The notes under the pieces were generated by a model that saw only the letters and a program-made list of their open reading frames with translations, was not told where the DNA came from and searched no databases. DNA of 35,824 bases from Pseudomonadota bacterium (GTDB taxonomy: Bacteria; Pseudomonadota; Gammaproteobacteria; Xanthomonadales; Xanthomonadaceae), in assembly GCA_963205415.1 (NCBI GenBank), contig CAUJJS010000100.1:1-35824 (forward strand). Reading direction: 5' to 3'. Numbering within the stretch: position 1 is the first letter of the stretch; every line of letters begins with the position of its first letter. A program made the translations under genes and the position numbers. Below, piece by piece: positions 1-9,676 of this stretch.

Positions 1-188
1 CAATCATCAAAGCCGCCTTCAGGCACATAGCGGAAGCTGAAGTCGCGCATGCCACTGGCGCGAAGCGCGCCGGCTTCGGTCTCCAGACGGTGGGCAATCA
101 GGGTGGCAGCATCGCCGTGGAGCAAGAGGCTGCATGCGCTCAATGACAAGGCCGCGACCACAGGCCCAAGCGCGCACTTGATGCTCAT
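1..188 (-). CDS. Putative lipoprotein, 5' part only (runs off left edge)
   Basis: An open frame starts at the ATG whose complement is at 186-188 and runs leftward out of the window without a stop, giving 62 residues. The N-terminus begins MSIKCALG, continues with a short hydrophobic stretch (PVVAALSL) and reaches a lipobox LSAC near residue 19, so the product is probably exported and lipid-anchored. A G-rich stretch (GGGGGT) lies just upstream of the ATG and could be the ribosome binding site. The visible mature part includes TLIAHRLETEAGALRASGM and matches no family I recognise. Function unknown. The lipobox reading is direct; the membrane location is inferred from it. Confidence 0.6.
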   Translation of the reverse strand, partial: MSIKCALGPVVAALSLSACSLLLHGDAATLIAHRLETEAGALRASGMRDFSFRYVPEGGFDD

Positions 189-248
189 GACACACCCCCG
201 GCTGCGGATGGACCACCAGTGTACCGTGGCCAATTTCGCGTTCGAGTG

Positions 249-307
249 AAAAAAGCGGGGTGTGGCCATGCCGGAATACCCTCAAAGGCATCGGCATGGC
301 CACACCC
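249..307 (-). terminator. Rho-independent terminator of the TlpA-like gene
   Basis: The 16-base arms GGGTGTGGCCATGCCG (258-273) and its exact complement (292-307) form a perfect stem with an 18-base loop. Read on the minus strand, the stem is followed by GC and then six T (249-254). It sits 25 bases past the stop of the upstream minus-strand gene at 332, which suits termination of that gene. Confidence 0.8.
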
Positions 308-331
308 ACGCAAACTGGTTCGAAGTCGATC

Positions 332-1102
332 TCAACCCGCGTTGAGTTGACTCCGATACCAGTCCTCGACCGTATTCTTGCCCGTATCTGACGGGCCTAC
401 CATGATTCCGCCGGCGCGACTGGCCACGAGCTTGCCGTTGGGATCGACCAAAATCAGGGTTGGATAGGCTTTGATGCCGATGGCGTCGATGGAGGCCTGA
501 GCCTCGGCGATGGTGGCGATTTCAAGGCCATGCTTGTTGCGAAACGCGCGGGCATCATCCGCGGAATCGAAAGTTACGCCAAGTAGATTCACCTCCGGAT
601 GGGCTTTGGCAAAGGCATTGAGTTCCGGCACTTCGGCGATGCACGGCACACATTCGGCAAAGTAAAAACTCAGCAGACTGTATTTGCCGTTGGCGGCAAA
701 CCACTGCGCCGGCTTGCCTTCGATACTCTTGCCGTCGACGTTCGGCATGACGGCCCCAACGTCGATGTTGGGTTTGGAAAAGTTTTGGAGGCTCTTGCTC
801 ATCAGCGCCTGAGCATCGGCTGGATCGACCTTGCTTTCGGTCATGAGTTGCAACACGGCGGTCTTGGCTGCATCGTCGCTGCGGGTCATGTACAGCTTGC
901 CTTCGGCCTTGAGTTTGGCGAAGTCATCAAAGCTCAGGTTTTCACCCTTCTCGCCCTGATATTGGATGGCGTAGCCCCCAAGGCCGATCTGGTCCTTGAA
1001 GGCATCTTCGGCAGAATCGGCAGAATGGGATGCGGGTGAACAAGCTGTCATTGCCAAAAGCGGCAAGATCAGGACAGCAACAATGAAGGTGCGAAACGTC
1101 AT
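332..1102 (-). CDS. TlpA/ResA-like thioredoxin-fold lipoprotein (256 aa)
   Basis: Likely a periplasm-facing thiol-disulphide oxidoreductase or a related thioredoxin-fold lipoprotein. I chose the ATG at 1102 over the longer frame because it is preceded by AAGGA at suitable spacing and opens with a signal sequence (FIVAVLILPLLAMTAC) whose lipobox ends at Cys21. Residues about 35-110 form a charged helical segment of unknown role. The thioredoxin-like domain spans about 113-256, with a CVPC active site at Cys151-Cys154 and the cis-proline loop KAYPT (Pro214), as in the TlpA/AhpC-TSA group. The Trp usual before the CxxC is replaced (FAECVPC). The substrate cannot be told: cytochrome c maturation, copper centre reduction and general disulphide repair are all possible. 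Neighbours give no clue. A terminator follows. Confidence 0.8.
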   Translation of the reverse strand: MTFRTFIVAVLILPLLAMTACSPASHSADSAEDAFKDQIGLGGYAIQYQGEKGENLSFDDFAKLKAEGKLYMTRSDDAAKTAVLQLMTESKVDPADAQALMSKSLQNFSKPNIDVGAVMPNVDGKSIEGKPAQWFAANGKYSLLSFYFAECVPCIAEVPELNAFAKAHPEVNLLGVTFDSADDARAFRNKHGLEIATIAEAQASIDAIGIKAYPTLILVDPNGKLVASRAGGIMVGPSDTGKNTVEDWYRSQLNAG

Positions 1103-1516
1103 GGGCGAGTCCTTGCAATGGGTGGGGACGGGAACCACGACGCTGCCGAGCCATCCCCTGCATCGACAGGTCACGGTAAAGGCAAGGCGTCTCAGGGCTG
1201 GACGATCTCGAACCTTGCCAAGCGCAATGCCGGCGCTTGGACACGGCAAATGCGGCATGGTTCCCATCCCAGGCACGGATGGCGTCGCTCCGCTCGCAAT
1301 CGCGGTCAATTCAGACCTTCCCCAGGCAAGAAACCGCCTGAAACGCGCGCACGTATCGAGTCACAACGCCGCGCACGACGCCTTCGCACCAATCGGATGA
1401 TGCCAAGGTGATAATGTCCCCGTGCCAGCAGTCGCACCGGGCGCGTCCAGAACCGCGCGCCATGCCCGCGTGCCAAGGCTGGAACGTTGATATCCCATCT
1501 TCACGGAGAACCCTTC
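1103..1516. other. Divergent intergenic region, no gene seen
   Basis: These 414 bases separate two divergently read genes and must hold both promoters. Open frames here look like chance or antisense frames. A GATAAT at 1410-1415 could be a -10 element for the rightward gene, but no convincing -35 accompanies it. No repeat or clear operator was seen. Confidence 0.4.
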
Positions 1517-1975
1517 ATGTACAGCATCCCCGTCTACTGCGACGCCCACGGTAGCAAGGGCATGCTGCATGGCGTGGTGCATCTGGAAGATGGCGGCATA
1601 CGTCTGGAGTACCAAACCGGCGATGCCGTTCTGCAACGGCTACGCTCCAAGAGCGAGGAGCTGATTGCTCCATTCGATGCCTTGACGGACGTGCGCTACC
1701 GCGCCGGTTTTCTCTGGATGTCCCCAAAGATCGAAATCGAATTCTCCGATTTCGGCCTCGTCAGCCGCGTTCCAGCCGGCCATTCCGGGAAACTCGTTTT
1801 CCAGGTGCCTCGGGACAATCGCGCGATGGCGCAAAAATTCGTCGAGACGCTCGACGGCGAACTGGCCTTGCAGCGCCGGACCCGCTTGGAGAAGGACATT
1901 CAACGTCTGAGTCGGGTTGAACCTCGCTCCGCCATGGAATCGGTGACTCCCAACGACGCTCGCTCGCCCGACTGA
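1517..1975 (+). CDS. Unrecognised 152-aa cytoplasmic protein
   Basis: The start is placed at the ATG at 1517, which has GGAGAA seven bases upstream; an in-frame ATG at 1487 lacks such a site. The product has no signal peptide or membrane segment. The first 110 residues alternate short hydrophobic and polar stretches (IRLEYQTGDAV, KIEIEFSDFGLVSRV, KLVFQVPRDN), suggesting a mostly beta domain, followed by a charged helix (LQRRTRLEKDIQRL) and a disordered tail. This shape recalls bacterial PH-like or GRAM-like domains, but I do not recognise the family. It stands alone, followed by a hairpin repeat and a terminator shared with acnB. Confidence 0.7.
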   Translation: MYSIPVYCDAHGSKGMLHGVVHLEDGGIRLEYQTGDAVLQRLRSKSEELIAPFDALTDVRYRAGFLWMSPKIEIEFSDFGLVSRVPAGHSGKLVFQVPRDNRAMAQKFVETLDGELALQRRTRLEKDIQRLSRVEPRSAMESVTPNDARSPD

Positions 1976-1983
1976 GGAACGCT

Positions 1984-2039
1984 GTCGGGCTGAAGCCCGA
2001 CCTACGGGACCGCTGTTGTAGGTCGGGATTCATCCCGAC
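1984..2039. repeat. Pair of REP-like hairpins
   Basis: Two short palindromes sit 20 bases apart: GTCGGGCTGAAGCCCGAC (1984-2001) and GTCGGGATTCATCCCGAC (2022-2039). Their CCTAC and GTAGG flanks also pair with each other, so the pair can fold as one large hairpin. Hairpins of this type are commonly scattered between genes in Xanthomonadaceae-like genomes (recalled, not searched). Confidence 0.7.
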
Positions 2040-2042
2040 AAG

Positions 2043-2069
2043 AAAAACCCCGGACGCGCCGGGGTTTTT
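2043..2069. terminator. Bidirectional terminator between convergent genes
   Basis: AAAAACCCCGG and CCGGGGTTTTT pair around ACGCG. The A tract on one side and the T tract on the other let it work in both directions, ending the 152-aa protein gene on the plus strand and acnB on the minus strand, whose stop is at 2096. Confidence 0.9.
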
Positions 2070-2095
2070 CTTGAAACGTCGATTGCGGTTCCGAC

Positions 2096-4687
2096 TCAGG
2101 CGCTCACGCCCTCGGCCACCTCGCGGTACTCGGCGATCTGGTCGAAGTTCATGTAGCGATAAATGGCATCGCCATTGGCTTTGATCACACCGATGTCGGC
2201 GAGATACTCCTCGCGGGTTGGGATGCGACCGAGGCGCGCGCAGATCGCCGCAAGTTCCGCCGAACCCAGATACACGTTGGTGTTGCGGCCGAGCCGATTG
2301 GGGAAGTTGCGGGTGCTGGTGCTCATCGCGGTGGAGCCTTCGCGGATCTGCGCCTGATTGCCCATGCACAAGGAACACCCCGGCATTTCGGTGCGCGCGC
2401 CAGCGGTACCGAAGGTGCCGTAGTGGCCTTCCTTGGTGAGTTCGGCCTCGTCCATCTTGGTGGGTGGGGCGACCCAGAGACGCGTGGGCAAGTCGCGCTT
2501 GCCTTCCAGCAATTTGGCGGCGGCGCGGAAGTGGCCGATATTGGTCATGCAGGAACCGATGAAGACTTCATCGATCTTGGCATTGGCCACGTCCGAAAGC
2601 GTCTTGGCATCGTCCGGGTCGTTCGGGCAGCACACGATCGGCTCGACGATGTCGTTCAGATCGATTTCGATCACGGCGGCGTACTCGGCATCGGCGTCGG
2701 CCTCCAGCAACTGCGGTGACGCCAGCCAGGCTTCCATCTTCTGGATGCGGCGACTCAGGCTGCGGGCGTCCTGATAGCCCTGCGCGATCATGTTCTTCAA
2801 AAGCACGATGTTGCTGGTGATGTATTCGATGATCGGTGCTTGGTTGAGCTTGACCGTGCAGCCGGCAGCGGAACGTTCGGCCGAAGCATCGGCCAATTCG
2901 AAGGCTTGTTCGATCTTGAGGTCGGGCAGGCCTTCGATTTCAAGAATGCGGCCGGAGAAGATGTTCTTCTTGCCCTTCTTTTCCACCGTCAAAAGACCCG
3001 CCTTGATCGCATACAGCGGAATCGCATGCACCAGATCGCGCAGGGTCACGCCCGGCTGCATCGTGCCCTTGAAACGCACCAGCACAGATTCAGGCATGTC
3101 CAGCGGCATCACGCCGGTGGCGGCAGCGAAGGCCACCAGGCCGGAGCCGGCCGGGAAGGAAATGCCGATCGGGAAACGCGTGTGGGAGTCGCCGCCGGTG
3201 CCCACGGTATCGGGCAGCAACATGCGGTTGAGCCAGCTATGGATGATGCCATCGCCCGGACGCAGCGATACCCCGCCACGGGTGGCAATGAACTCGGGCA
3301 GCGAGTGGTGCATCTTTACGTCCACCGGTTTGGGATAGGCGGCGGTGTGGCAGAAACTTTGCATCACCAGATCGGCACTGAAGCCCAGGCACGCGAGGTC
3401 TTTCAGTTCGTCGCGTGTCATCGGGCCGGTGGTGTCTTGCGAGCCCACGGTCGTCATCTTCGGCTCGCAATAGGTGCCAGGACGCATGCCACGACCTTCG
3501 GCCAAGCCACAGGCGCGACCAACCATCTTTTGTGCGAGGGTGAAACCGCGGCCCGTGTCAGGCGGCACCACCGGCAAGCGGAACAGCGTGCTCGGAGCGA
3601 GCTTCAAGGCTTCGCGCGCCTTGGCGGTGAGGCCGCGACCGATGATGAGCGGAATGCGGCCACCGGCGCGCACTTCGTCCAGCAGCACGTCGGATTTCAG
3701 TTCGAATGTCGCAATCACTTCACCGTTCTTCAACGCGCGACCGGCGTAGGGCTCAAGCTCGATCACATCGCCATGATTCATCTGCGACACATCGAGCTCG
3801 ATCGGCAAGGCACCGGCGTCTTCCATGGTGTTGTAGAAGATCGGGGCGATCTTGCCACCTAGGCACACGCCACCATCGCGCTTGTTGGGAATGAAGGAGA
3901 TGTCGTTGCCGGTCCACCACAGCACCGAGTTGGTGGCCGATTTGCGGCTGGAACCGGTGCCAACCACATCGCCGACATAGGCCACGATATGGCCCTTGTC
4001 CTTGAGCTTGAGAATTTCCTGCACCGGGCCGCGCTTGCCGTCTTCTTCCGGCTGGAAGGGCGCATCCGGACGTGCGTTCTTGAGCATCGCCAGCGCGTGC
4101 ATCGGGATGTCCGGGCGCGTGGTCGCATCGGGTGCCGGCGAAAGATCATCGGTATTGGTTTCACCGGGCACCTTGAACACGGTGATGGTCAGCGATTGCG
4201 GAACTTCCGGGCGGCTGGTGAACCATTCGGCATTGGCCCAGCTTTCCAGCACGGCTTGCGCGTTGGCATTGCCGGCCTTGGCTTTGTCTTCGACATCATG
4301 GAACGCATCGAACACCAGCAGGGTGTGCTTCAAGGCATCGGCAGCGACGGCGCTCACTTCGGCGTCGTCCAGCAACTTCACCAACGGGGCGACGTTGTAG
4401 CCGCCCAGCATCGTGCCCAGAAGTTCGGTGGCGCGAACGCGGGAAATCAACGCATTCTTTTCACTGCCCAAGGCGATGGCCGCCAAATAACTGGCCTTGA
4501 CCTTGGCCGCATCGTCCACGCCTGCCGGCACGCGGTGAATCAATAGATCGAGCAGGAACTGCGCTTCTCCGGCAGGTGGATTTTTGATCAGCTCGATCAG
4601 GTCTGCGGTCTGCTGCGGATTCAGCGGCAGCGCGGGGATTCCGAGGGCAGCGCGCTCGGCAGCGTGTTGGCGATAGGCGTCCAGCAT
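2096..4687 (-). CDS. acnB: Aconitate hydratase B (AcnB, 863 aa)
   Basis: Interconverts citrate and isocitrate through cis-aconitate in the TCA cycle; many AcnB proteins also act on 2-methylisocitrate. The start is set at MLDAYRQ (4687), preceded by GGAG; the longer frame lacks AcnB-like residues upstream. The length matches E. coli AcnB (865). The N-terminal HEAT-like domain (about 1-160) is followed by the swivel domain and the catalytic core. The three [4Fe-4S] cysteines are present: one in [10 protein letters not shown] (about residue 713) and two in PGCSLCMGN (771 and 774), close to E. coli Cys710, Cys769 and Cys772. The vapBC pair lies directly upstream on the same strand, 59 bases away, so the two could share transcripts. 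The gene ends at a bidirectional terminator. Confidence 0.97.
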   Translation of the reverse strand: MLDAYRQHAAERAALGIPALPLNPQQTADLIELIKNPPAGEAQFLLDLLIHRVPAGVDDAAKVKASYLAAIALGSEKNALISRVRATELLGTMLGGYNVAPLVKLLDDAEVSAVAADALKHTLLVFDAFHDVEDKAKAGNANAQAVLESWANAEWFTSRPEVPQSLTITVFKVPGETNTDDLSPAPDATTRPDIPMHALAMLKNARPDAPFQPEEDGKRGPVQEILKLKDKGHIVAYVGDVVGTGSSRKSATNSVLWWTGNDISFIPNKRDGGVCLGGKIAPIFYNTMEDAGALPIELDVSQMNHGDVIELEPYAGRALKNGEVIATFELKSDVLLDEVRAGGRIPLIIGRGLTAKAREALKLAPSTLFRLPVVPPDTGRGFTLAQKMVGRACGLAEGRGMRPGTYCEPKMTTVGSQDTTGPMTRDELKDLACLGFSADLVMQSFCHTAAYPKPVDVKMHHSLPEFIATRGGVSLRPGDGIIHSWLNRMLLPDTVGTGGDSHTRFPIGISFPAGSGLVAFAAATGVMPLDMPESVLVRFKGTMQPGVTLRDLVHAIPLYAIKAGLLTVEKKGKKNIFSGRILEIEGLPDLKIEQAFELADASAERSAAGCTVKLNQAPIIEYITSNIVLLKNMIAQGYQDARSLSRRIQKMEAWLASPQLLEADADAEYAAVIEIDLNDIVEPIVCCPNDPDDAKTLSDVANAKIDEVFIGSCMTNIGHFRAAAKLLEGKRDLPTRLWVAPPTKMDEAELTKEGHYGTFGTAGARTEMPGCSLCMGNQAQIREGSTAMSTSTRNFPNRLGRNTNVYLGSAELAAICARLGRIPTREEYLADIGVIKANGDAIYRYMNFDQIAEYREVAEGVSA

Positions 4688-4746
4688 GAGAAAACTCCAA
4701 GGTGAGGGACAAGGCAAAAACCAGCCAGAGCCGCAATGGCTCTGCT

Positions 4747-5163
4747 TCAAACTTTGGGCACAAACAACTTCAGGCCCTTGAAATAGTCGCGAAAGAATCC
4801 CGCATCGCGGGTGATGAGGCCGTTGCATTGCAGCAGCGCGTGCGCACCGACCAGAAAGTCCGGAACCGTGCGAATGGCGATGCCCTGCCCCGAAGCGCGC
4901 CGGCGCTGATTGAAGCGACGCTGCATCTCACCGGCGCGAATCGCGGCGCGGCGTTCCAGTGGCAGATAGCGCAAACCCATGTCCTCGACCACGTCCATGA
5001 TTTCGTCGCCATGGCCAAGGCCGGCGGTGATTTCGCTCACCACCACCTCGCACACCACCACCGGACCTAGCGTCAGCGCTTCGCGCACACTGGTTTCCGC
5101 CGCATCGGCACGCACATCGTCACCGAGCAGATCGATCAGCACACTGGTATCGACGGCGATCAT
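4747..5163 (-). CDS. vapC: PIN-domain ribonuclease toxin (VapC, 138 aa)
   Basis: Probable toxin of a type II toxin-antitoxin pair; VapC proteins are Mg-dependent RNases, often cutting initiator tRNA or rRNA. The PIN acidic residues are visible: Asp5 ([11 protein letters not shown]), Glu44 (VSEITAG), Asp102 (PDFLVGAHA) and Asp120 (ITRDAGFF). The last two sit in the usual context. The start ATG overlaps the antitoxin stop as ATGA, so the toxin is translated only with its partner. It is followed 59 bases later by acnB on the same strand. Target RNA unknown. Confidence 0.9.
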   Translation of the reverse strand: MIAVDTSVLIDLLGDDVRADAAETSVREALTLGPVVVCEVVVSEITAGLGHGDEIMDVVEDMGLRYLPLERRAAIRAGEMQRRFNQRRRASGQGIAIRTVPDFLVGAHALLQCNGLITRDAGFFRDYFKGLKLFVPKV

Positions 5164-5453
5164 TTTCTGCCGGCCTGTGGCGACTCGCCCGGCTCGCGCA
5201 GAACTTCATAAGACTCCAACGGATCGTCGGGCGCACGGCCGCGCAGTTCCCGCATGATGTCGTCACTGCTCACACCCGGCGGCAGCTTGAAACGACCACG
5301 CGCACGGGAAATGGCATCGCTCACATCCTTGCGCAGCACGATGGTGCCGCCGCTCAACTCCACCTTGAGAACCGTTCCCTTGGTCAGCCCCAGCGCATCA
5401 CGCACGGCCTTGGGCAAGGTGATCTGACCGCGCTCGGCGACGGTGGCTTCCAT
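5160..5453 (-). CDS. vapB: AbrB/MazE-type antitoxin (VapB, 97 aa)
   Basis: DNA-binding antitoxin partner of the PIN toxin. Residues about 1-45 (EATVAERGQITLPKAVRDALGL, broken here by KGTVLKVE) form a SpoVT/AbrB swapped-hairpin domain; the charged C-terminal half probably wraps the toxin. The start at 5453 is preceded by a strong AGGAGG; the longer frame upstream runs through the intergenic repeat and is not credible. A 6-base inverted repeat 20 to 40 bases upstream is a likely operator for autoregulation. Confidence 0.88.
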   Translation of the reverse strand: MEATVAERGQITLPKAVRDALGLTKGTVLKVELSGGTIVLRKDVSDAISRARGRFKLPPGVSSDDIMRELRGRAPDDPLESYEVLREPGESPQAGRK

Positions 5454-5473
5454 GGAACCTCCTGCGGCTTGAA

Positions 5474-5492
5474 TATGCACAGAACATGCATA
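5474..5492. promoter_or_regulatory. Candidate VapB operator (inverted repeat)
   Basis: TATGCA and TGCATA are exact inverted arms separated by CAGAACA. The site lies 21 bases upstream of the vapB start, where AbrB-type antitoxins with their toxin usually bind to repress their own operon. Binding is inferred. Confidence 0.5.
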
Positions 5493-5588
5493 CTTTATCA
5501 CGCATACCTTGCGCACAGCGGTGTGTCGAACGAATCGATTCAGCCGCAGTCCAAACAGTATCTGCGCGCCATTCGTGACAGGGCAGCA

Positions 5589-5721
5589 AAGGAACATCTG
5601 ATCAAGTCCAAACGCCGTCATTGCGAGCGAAGCGAAGCAATCCATGTCTTTGATTTGTCGAACATCCATGGATTGCCGCGTCGCTACGCTCCTCGCAATG
5701 ACGGACTATTCAGAGGTTCCC
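5589..5721. repeat. Palindromic intergenic repeat, copy 1
   Basis: An imperfect palindrome of about 133 bp with ends AGGAACATCTGA and TTCAGAGGTTCC. The inner arms are GTCATTGCGAGCGAAGCG and CGCTACGCTCCTCGCAATGA, meeting at ATCCATG/CATGGAT near the centre. It matches the copies near 31.8 and 35.7 kb over nearly its full length. It has no coding capacity and looks like a non-autonomous, MITE-like or REP-like element. Confidence 0.85.
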
Positions 5722-5806
5722 AAAATGCCTCACGCCCTGCCCACGGCGCTAGACTTGCGACACGACGGGCACACGCCATCTACCCACGTATCACAGGAGT
5801 CATCCC

Positions 5807-8545
5807 ATGCTCGATTCATTTGCCACCCACAAAACCCTCGACGTCGGCGGCCAGCGCTACACCTACGCCAGCCTGCCCGAGCTGGGCAAACGCTTCGACG
5901 TGGCGCGCCTGCCGTTTTCGATGAAGATCCTGCTGGAAAACCTCTTGCGGCACGAAGATGGCGTCAATGTCACCGCCAAGGAAATCGAGGCGGTGGCGAC
6001 GTGGGAACCGAAGAAGGAACCGGATACCGAAATCGCCTTTCTGCCGGCGCGCGTGTTGTTGCAGGACTTCACCGGCGTGCCCTGCGTCGTGGACTTGGCC
6101 GCGATGCGCGATGCGATGAAAGTCTTGGGCGGTGATCCCAACAAGATCAATCCGCTCGCGCCGGTGGAACTGGTGATCGACCATTCGGTGCAAGTGGATG
6201 TGTTCGGCATGGCCGGCGCCTTGGCCCGCAATGCCGAGATCGAGTTCGAGCGCAACCACGAACGCTACGCCTTCCTGCGTTGGGGCCAGAAAGCATTGGA
6301 AGATTTCCGCGTGGTGCCGCCGGCCACCGGTATCGTGCATCAGGTGAACCTCGAATACCTCGCGCGCACCGTGATGACACGCGAAATCGACGGCGCGACT
6401 TGGGCCTTCCCCGACACCCTGTTCGGCACCGACTCGCACACCACCATGGTCAATGGCTTGGGTGTGCTGGGCTGGGGCGTGGGCGGCATCGAAGCCGAAG
6501 CGGCCATGCTGGGCCAAGCCTCGTCGATGTTGATTCCGCAGGTCGTTGGCTTCCGCCTCAGCGGTGCGCTGCCGGAGGGATCGACCGCCACCGACCTCGT
6601 GCTGACCGTCACCGAAATGCTGCGCAAGCACGGCGTGGTCGGCAAGTTCGTGGAGTTCTTCGGCCCCGGCCTCAAGCACCTGCCGCTGGCCACCCGCGCC
6701 ACGCTCGGCAACATGGCGCCCGAGTACGGCGCCACCTGCGCGATCTGCCCGATCGATCAGGAATCGCTCAACTACCTGCACTTGTCCGGCCGCAACGCCG
6801 AACAAGTTGCATTGATCGAAGCCTACGCCAAGGCGCAGGGCCTGTGGCATGACGAACATTCCCCGCAGGCCGAGTTCAGCTCGATCGTGGAACTTGACCT
6901 GTCGACAGTGAAGCCGTCTTTGGCAGGCCCGAAACGCCCGCAGGACCGGGTGCTCTTGAGCGACATGCGCCAGAGCTACGAAAAAGCCATGAACGCGCTC
7001 CATGTCGGCAATCCGGCCTGGGACAAGCAGAAGGAGCGTTTCCTGAGCGAAGGCGGTTCGACCGCGGTGGGCCGTGCCGACAGCGAACACGCGCACGCAG
7101 CCGATGCCTGCCCTACCCATACGCCCTGCAGCTTGGGCGATGGATCCGTGGTGATCGCGGCCATCACTTCCTGCACCAATACCTCCAATCCCTTCGTGAT
7201 GATCGGCGCGGGTCTCTTGGCGCGCAAAGCCGCCGCTCGCGGCCTCAAGCCCAAGCCGTGGGTCAAGACTTCGCTCGCACCCGGCTCCAAGGTCGTCACC
7301 GATTACCTCGAAAAAACCCAACTGTTGCCCGACCTTGAAAAACTCGGCTTCTTTCTGGTCGGTTATGGCTGCACCACCTGCATCGGCAATTCCGGCCCCC
7401 TGCCGGAGGACGTCAGCCGCAGCATCGCCGATGGCAATTTCGCCGTGGCCTCGGTGCTCTCCGGCAACCGCAACTTCGAGGGTCGCATCCACTCCGAAGT
7501 GAAGATGAACTACCTCGCCTCGCCGCCCTTGGTGGTGGCCTTCGCCATCGCCGGCCGCATCGACATCGACCTCACGCGCGAACCATTGGCCTTGGATGAC
7601 AAGGGTCAGCCAGTATTCCTCCGTGACATCTGGCCATCGAACAAGGAAATTGCCGATCTGGTGGCCAGTTCGGTCAATGGCGAAATGTTCGCGCGCAACT
7701 ACGCCGATGTCTTCCACGGCAGCGAGGAATGGAACAAGGTGCTGTCGCCCGATGGCGACCTCTACGCCTGGGATGAAACCTCCACCTACATCAAGAACCC
7801 GCCCTACTTCGAGGGCATGACGATGGAACTGGGCAAGATCGAGGACATCCAGGGCGCACGTTGCCTCGGTCTGTTCGGTGACTCCATCACCACCGACCAC
7901 ATTTCCCCGGCCGGTGCGATCAAGAAGGATTCCCCGGCCGGTCGTTACCTTGTCGGCCGTGGCGTGCAGCCCATCGATTTCAATTCCTATGGTTCCCGCC
8001 GTGGCAACGACGATGTGATGGTGCGCGGCACCTTCGCCAACATCCGCATCAAGAATCGCATGCTCGATGGCGTGGAAGGCGGCTTCACGAAATACATTCC
8101 CAGCGGCGAGCAACTGGCGATCTACGATGCGGCGATGAAGTACAAGGCCGACGGCACCCCGCTGGTGGTCATCGCCGGCAAGGAATACGGCACGGGCTCC
8201 AGCCGCGACTGGGCCGCCAAGGGCACCCTGTTGCTGGGCGTGAAGGCTGTGCTGGCCGAGAGCTTCGAACGCATCCACCGCTCCAACCTCGTCGGCATGG
8301 GCGTCTTGCCGCTGCAGTTCAAGGACGGCGAAAGCGCCATGACGCACGGCTTGAGCGGCTTTGAAACCTTTGCCGTCACCGGTCTGGACGATGGCAACGC
8401 TACCACCGCCACGATCACGGCCACCGCGGCGGACGGCAGCACGAAGTCGTTCGAGGTCAAGGTGATGCTGTTGACGCCCAAGGAGCGCGAGTTCTACCGC
8501 CACGGCGGCATCCTGCAATACACCTTGCGTCACCTCGCCGCCTGA
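5807..8545 (+). CDS. acnA: Aconitate hydratase A (AcnA, 912 aa)
   Basis: A second aconitase, of the IRP-like A type, catalysing citrate-isocitrate isomerisation; A-type enzymes are typically the stress-stable form. The start at 5807 has AGGAG eight bases upstream. The length is slightly above the family norm (about 890). The Fe-S cysteines are Cys456 ([10 protein letters not shown]) and Cys522/Cys525 ([12 protein letters not shown]). The substrate-binding [21 protein letters not shown] segment (broken: [11 protein letters not shown], 207-217) and the C-terminal swivel domain with [15 protein letters not shown] are intact. A stretch with extra Cys and His (residues 423-441, [17 protein letters not shown]) is an insertion-like loop before the first cluster ligand. 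It reads away from vapBC-acnB and ends at a terminator. Confidence 0.97.
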   Translation: MLDSFATHKTLDVGGQRYTYASLPELGKRFDVARLPFSMKILLENLLRHEDGVNVTAKEIEAVATWEPKKEPDTEIAFLPARVLLQDFTGVPCVVDLAAMRDAMKVLGGDPNKINPLAPVELVIDHSVQVDVFGMAGALARNAEIEFERNHERYAFLRWGQKALEDFRVVPPATGIVHQVNLEYLARTVMTREIDGATWAFPDTLFGTDSHTTMVNGLGVLGWGVGGIEAEAAMLGQASSMLIPQVVGFRLSGALPEGSTATDLVLTVTEMLRKHGVVGKFVEFFGPGLKHLPLATRATLGNMAPEYGATCAICPIDQESLNYLHLSGRNAEQVALIEAYAKAQGLWHDEHSPQAEFSSIVELDLSTVKPSLAGPKRPQDRVLLSDMRQSYEKAMNALHVGNPAWDKQKERFLSEGGSTAVGRADSEHAHAADACPTHTPCSLGDGSVVIAAITSCTNTSNPFVMIGAGLLARKAAARGLKPKPWVKTSLAPGSKVVTDYLEKTQLLPDLEKLGFFLVGYGCTTCIGNSGPLPEDVSRSIADGNFAVASVLSGNRNFEGRIHSEVKMNYLASPPLVVAFAIAGRIDIDLTREPLALDDKGQPVFLRDIWPSNKEIADLVASSVNGEMFARNYADVFHGSEEWNKVLSPDGDLYAWDETSTYIKNPPYFEGMTMELGKIEDIQGARCLGLFGDSITTDHISPAGAIKKDSPAGRYLVGRGVQPIDFNSYGSRRGNDDVMVRGTFANIRIKNRMLDGVEGGFTKYIPSGEQLAIYDAAMKYKADGTPLVVIAGKEYGTGSSRDWAAKGTLLLGVKAVLAESFERIHRSNLVGMGVLPLQFKDGESAMTHGLSGFETFAVTGLDDGNATTATITATAADGSTKSFEVKVMLLTPKEREFYRHGGILQYTLRHLAA

Positions 8546-8563
8546 TTTTTGACCGTTCGACCC

Positions 8564-8596
8564 AAAGCCACCGATCATTGCGATCGGTGGCTTTTT
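8564..8596 (+). terminator. Rho-independent terminator of acnA
   Basis: AAAGCCACCGATC (8564-8576) pairs exactly with GATCGGTGGCTTT (8582-8594) around ATTGC, and the T run extends to 8596. It lies 18 bases past the acnA stop. Confidence 0.92.
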
Positions 8597-8620
8597 CTTG
8601 CGACCGGAAGGCATGCACCC

Positions 8621-9580
8621 ATGCACACGATCCACCCTCGCATCGTTCGCACGCTGAACATGGAATCAGCGCCCGGGCTGCCCGCGTTTCTTTCGGCCGG
8701 AAGCGGACTGGCCATGGTTGGCGAACATTTCCACGTGATCGCGGACGATGCCCTGCATATCGCCAGCTTCCATCGCGCAGGCACGGCACCCGGCACCTGG
8801 GTTCGCGTGTTCCAGGGTCAACTCGCCAGGGATGCCGCCGCACGCAAGGCGCTCAAACCCGACCTCGAAGCCCTGCTTCACCTGCCGACCTTGCGCGACC
8901 ACCCGCACGGCGCGCTGCTCACCCTGCCCTCCGGATCAACCCCTTCGCGCAATCACGGCGTGCTTCTTTCGCTGGCCGTTGATGGATCCATTGCAGGCCC
9001 GCCTGTGTCCATCGATTTTTCGATGCTGTACAACGCACTTCGCACTCACGTACCGGCCTTGAACATCGAAGGCGTCGCCAGGATCGATGACCATCTGATA
9101 CTCCTGCATCGTGGCAGTCAACCGCAGCCGCGCAGTGCGCGGATCTTCTTGCCCTTGGAAGAGTTTCTGGACGCCCTGCAGCAGGATCGCACCATCGACG
9201 CCTTGTCGGAACAATCGGTGCAATGGTTCATCCCCGGCACGATCGATGGCGCCACCCTGGCCATCACCGACGGCGCTGTACTGCCGGACGGTCGGCTCGT
9301 GATCAGCGCCGTCGCCGAGCAGGCGGAAGACAATTACCTTGACGGCCCCTGCATCGGCGCGGCCATCGCCATCGTGGGGCGCGATGGCAGGGTCGATGCG
9401 CTGTTTCCGCTGGAGTCTGTCTGGAAAGTCGAAGGCGTGCAGGCGTGGCTGGAAGGCGATGCCATCCGCGTGTGGATGGTGACCGATGCGGATGATCCGG
9501 TCACCCCGAGCGCTTTGCTTGAAGCACACCTGCCGACCACGCAACTGCCTCGTTACTTGGAGGCGATTTCGCATGAGTGA
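8621..9580 (+). CDS. Unrecognised 319-aa protein, probably beta-propeller-like
   Basis: The ATG at 8621 is chosen because the longer frame starts inside the acnA terminator; GGAAGG lies nine bases upstream. No signal peptide or membrane segment is seen. The sequence consists of repeated short beta-like segments (HFHVIADDALHIASF, GVARIDDHLILLHRG, VQWFIPGTIDGATL, GAAIAIVGRDGRVDALFPL, VEGVQAWLEGDAIRVWMV), which suggests a small beta-propeller. It may belong to a DUF family of such proteins (DUF6929 comes to mind, unverified). It ends 96 bases before jetA on the same strand; nothing ties it to the defence operon. Confidence 0.75.
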   Translation: MHTIHPRIVRTLNMESAPGLPAFLSAGSGLAMVGEHFHVIADDALHIASFHRAGTAPGTWVRVFQGQLARDAAARKALKPDLEALLHLPTLRDHPHGALLTLPSGSTPSRNHGVLLSLAVDGSIAGPPVSIDFSMLYNALRTHVPALNIEGVARIDDHLILLHRGSQPQPRSARIFLPLEEFLDALQQDRTIDALSEQSVQWFIPGTIDGATLAITDGAVLPDGRLVISAVAEQAEDNYLDGPCIGAAIAIVGRDGRVDALFPLESVWKVEGVQAWLEGDAIRVWMVTDADDPVTPSALLEAHLPTTQLPRYLEAISHE

Positions 9581-9665
9581 CCACGCGACCTTGACCCTCG
9601 CGTTCTGGGCGGGCCGATCCGTGCAGTCGGATCGAGACGTCGTTGTCAACGAACGGCTCGAATAA
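9573..9665 (+). CDS. Possible 30-aa small ORF just ahead of jetA
   Basis: ATG at 9573 overlaps the stop of the preceding gene (ATGAGTGA) and has GGAGG nine bases upstream (9559-9563). The frame codes MSDHATLTLAFWAGRSVQ and twelve more residues, stopping at TAA 11 bases before jetA. It matches no family I know. It could be a leader peptide coupling translation to jetA, a remnant of a lost gene, or chance. Its only support is the ribosome binding site and position. Confidence 0.3.
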   Translation: MSDHATLTLAFWAGRSVQSDRDVVVNERLE

Positions 9666-9676
9666 GGCAGCCCCTC

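Larger units (their letters stand above)
5454..5806. other. Divergent region between vapB and acnA
   Basis: This 353-base stretch has no gene. It holds the vapBC operator candidate next to vapB, a 133-bp palindromic repeat in the middle, and about 85 bases (5722-5806) directly upstream of acnA that must carry its leader or promoter. AGGAG precedes the acnA ATG. No clear -10/-35 pair could be fixed for acnA. Confidence 0.6.

Noticed and set aside
5816..8635. A 939-codon open frame antisense to acnA
   Set aside because: It mirrors the codon bias of acnA on the other strand, has composition typical of antisense frames (rich in His, Gln, Gly, Val) and resembles no protein.
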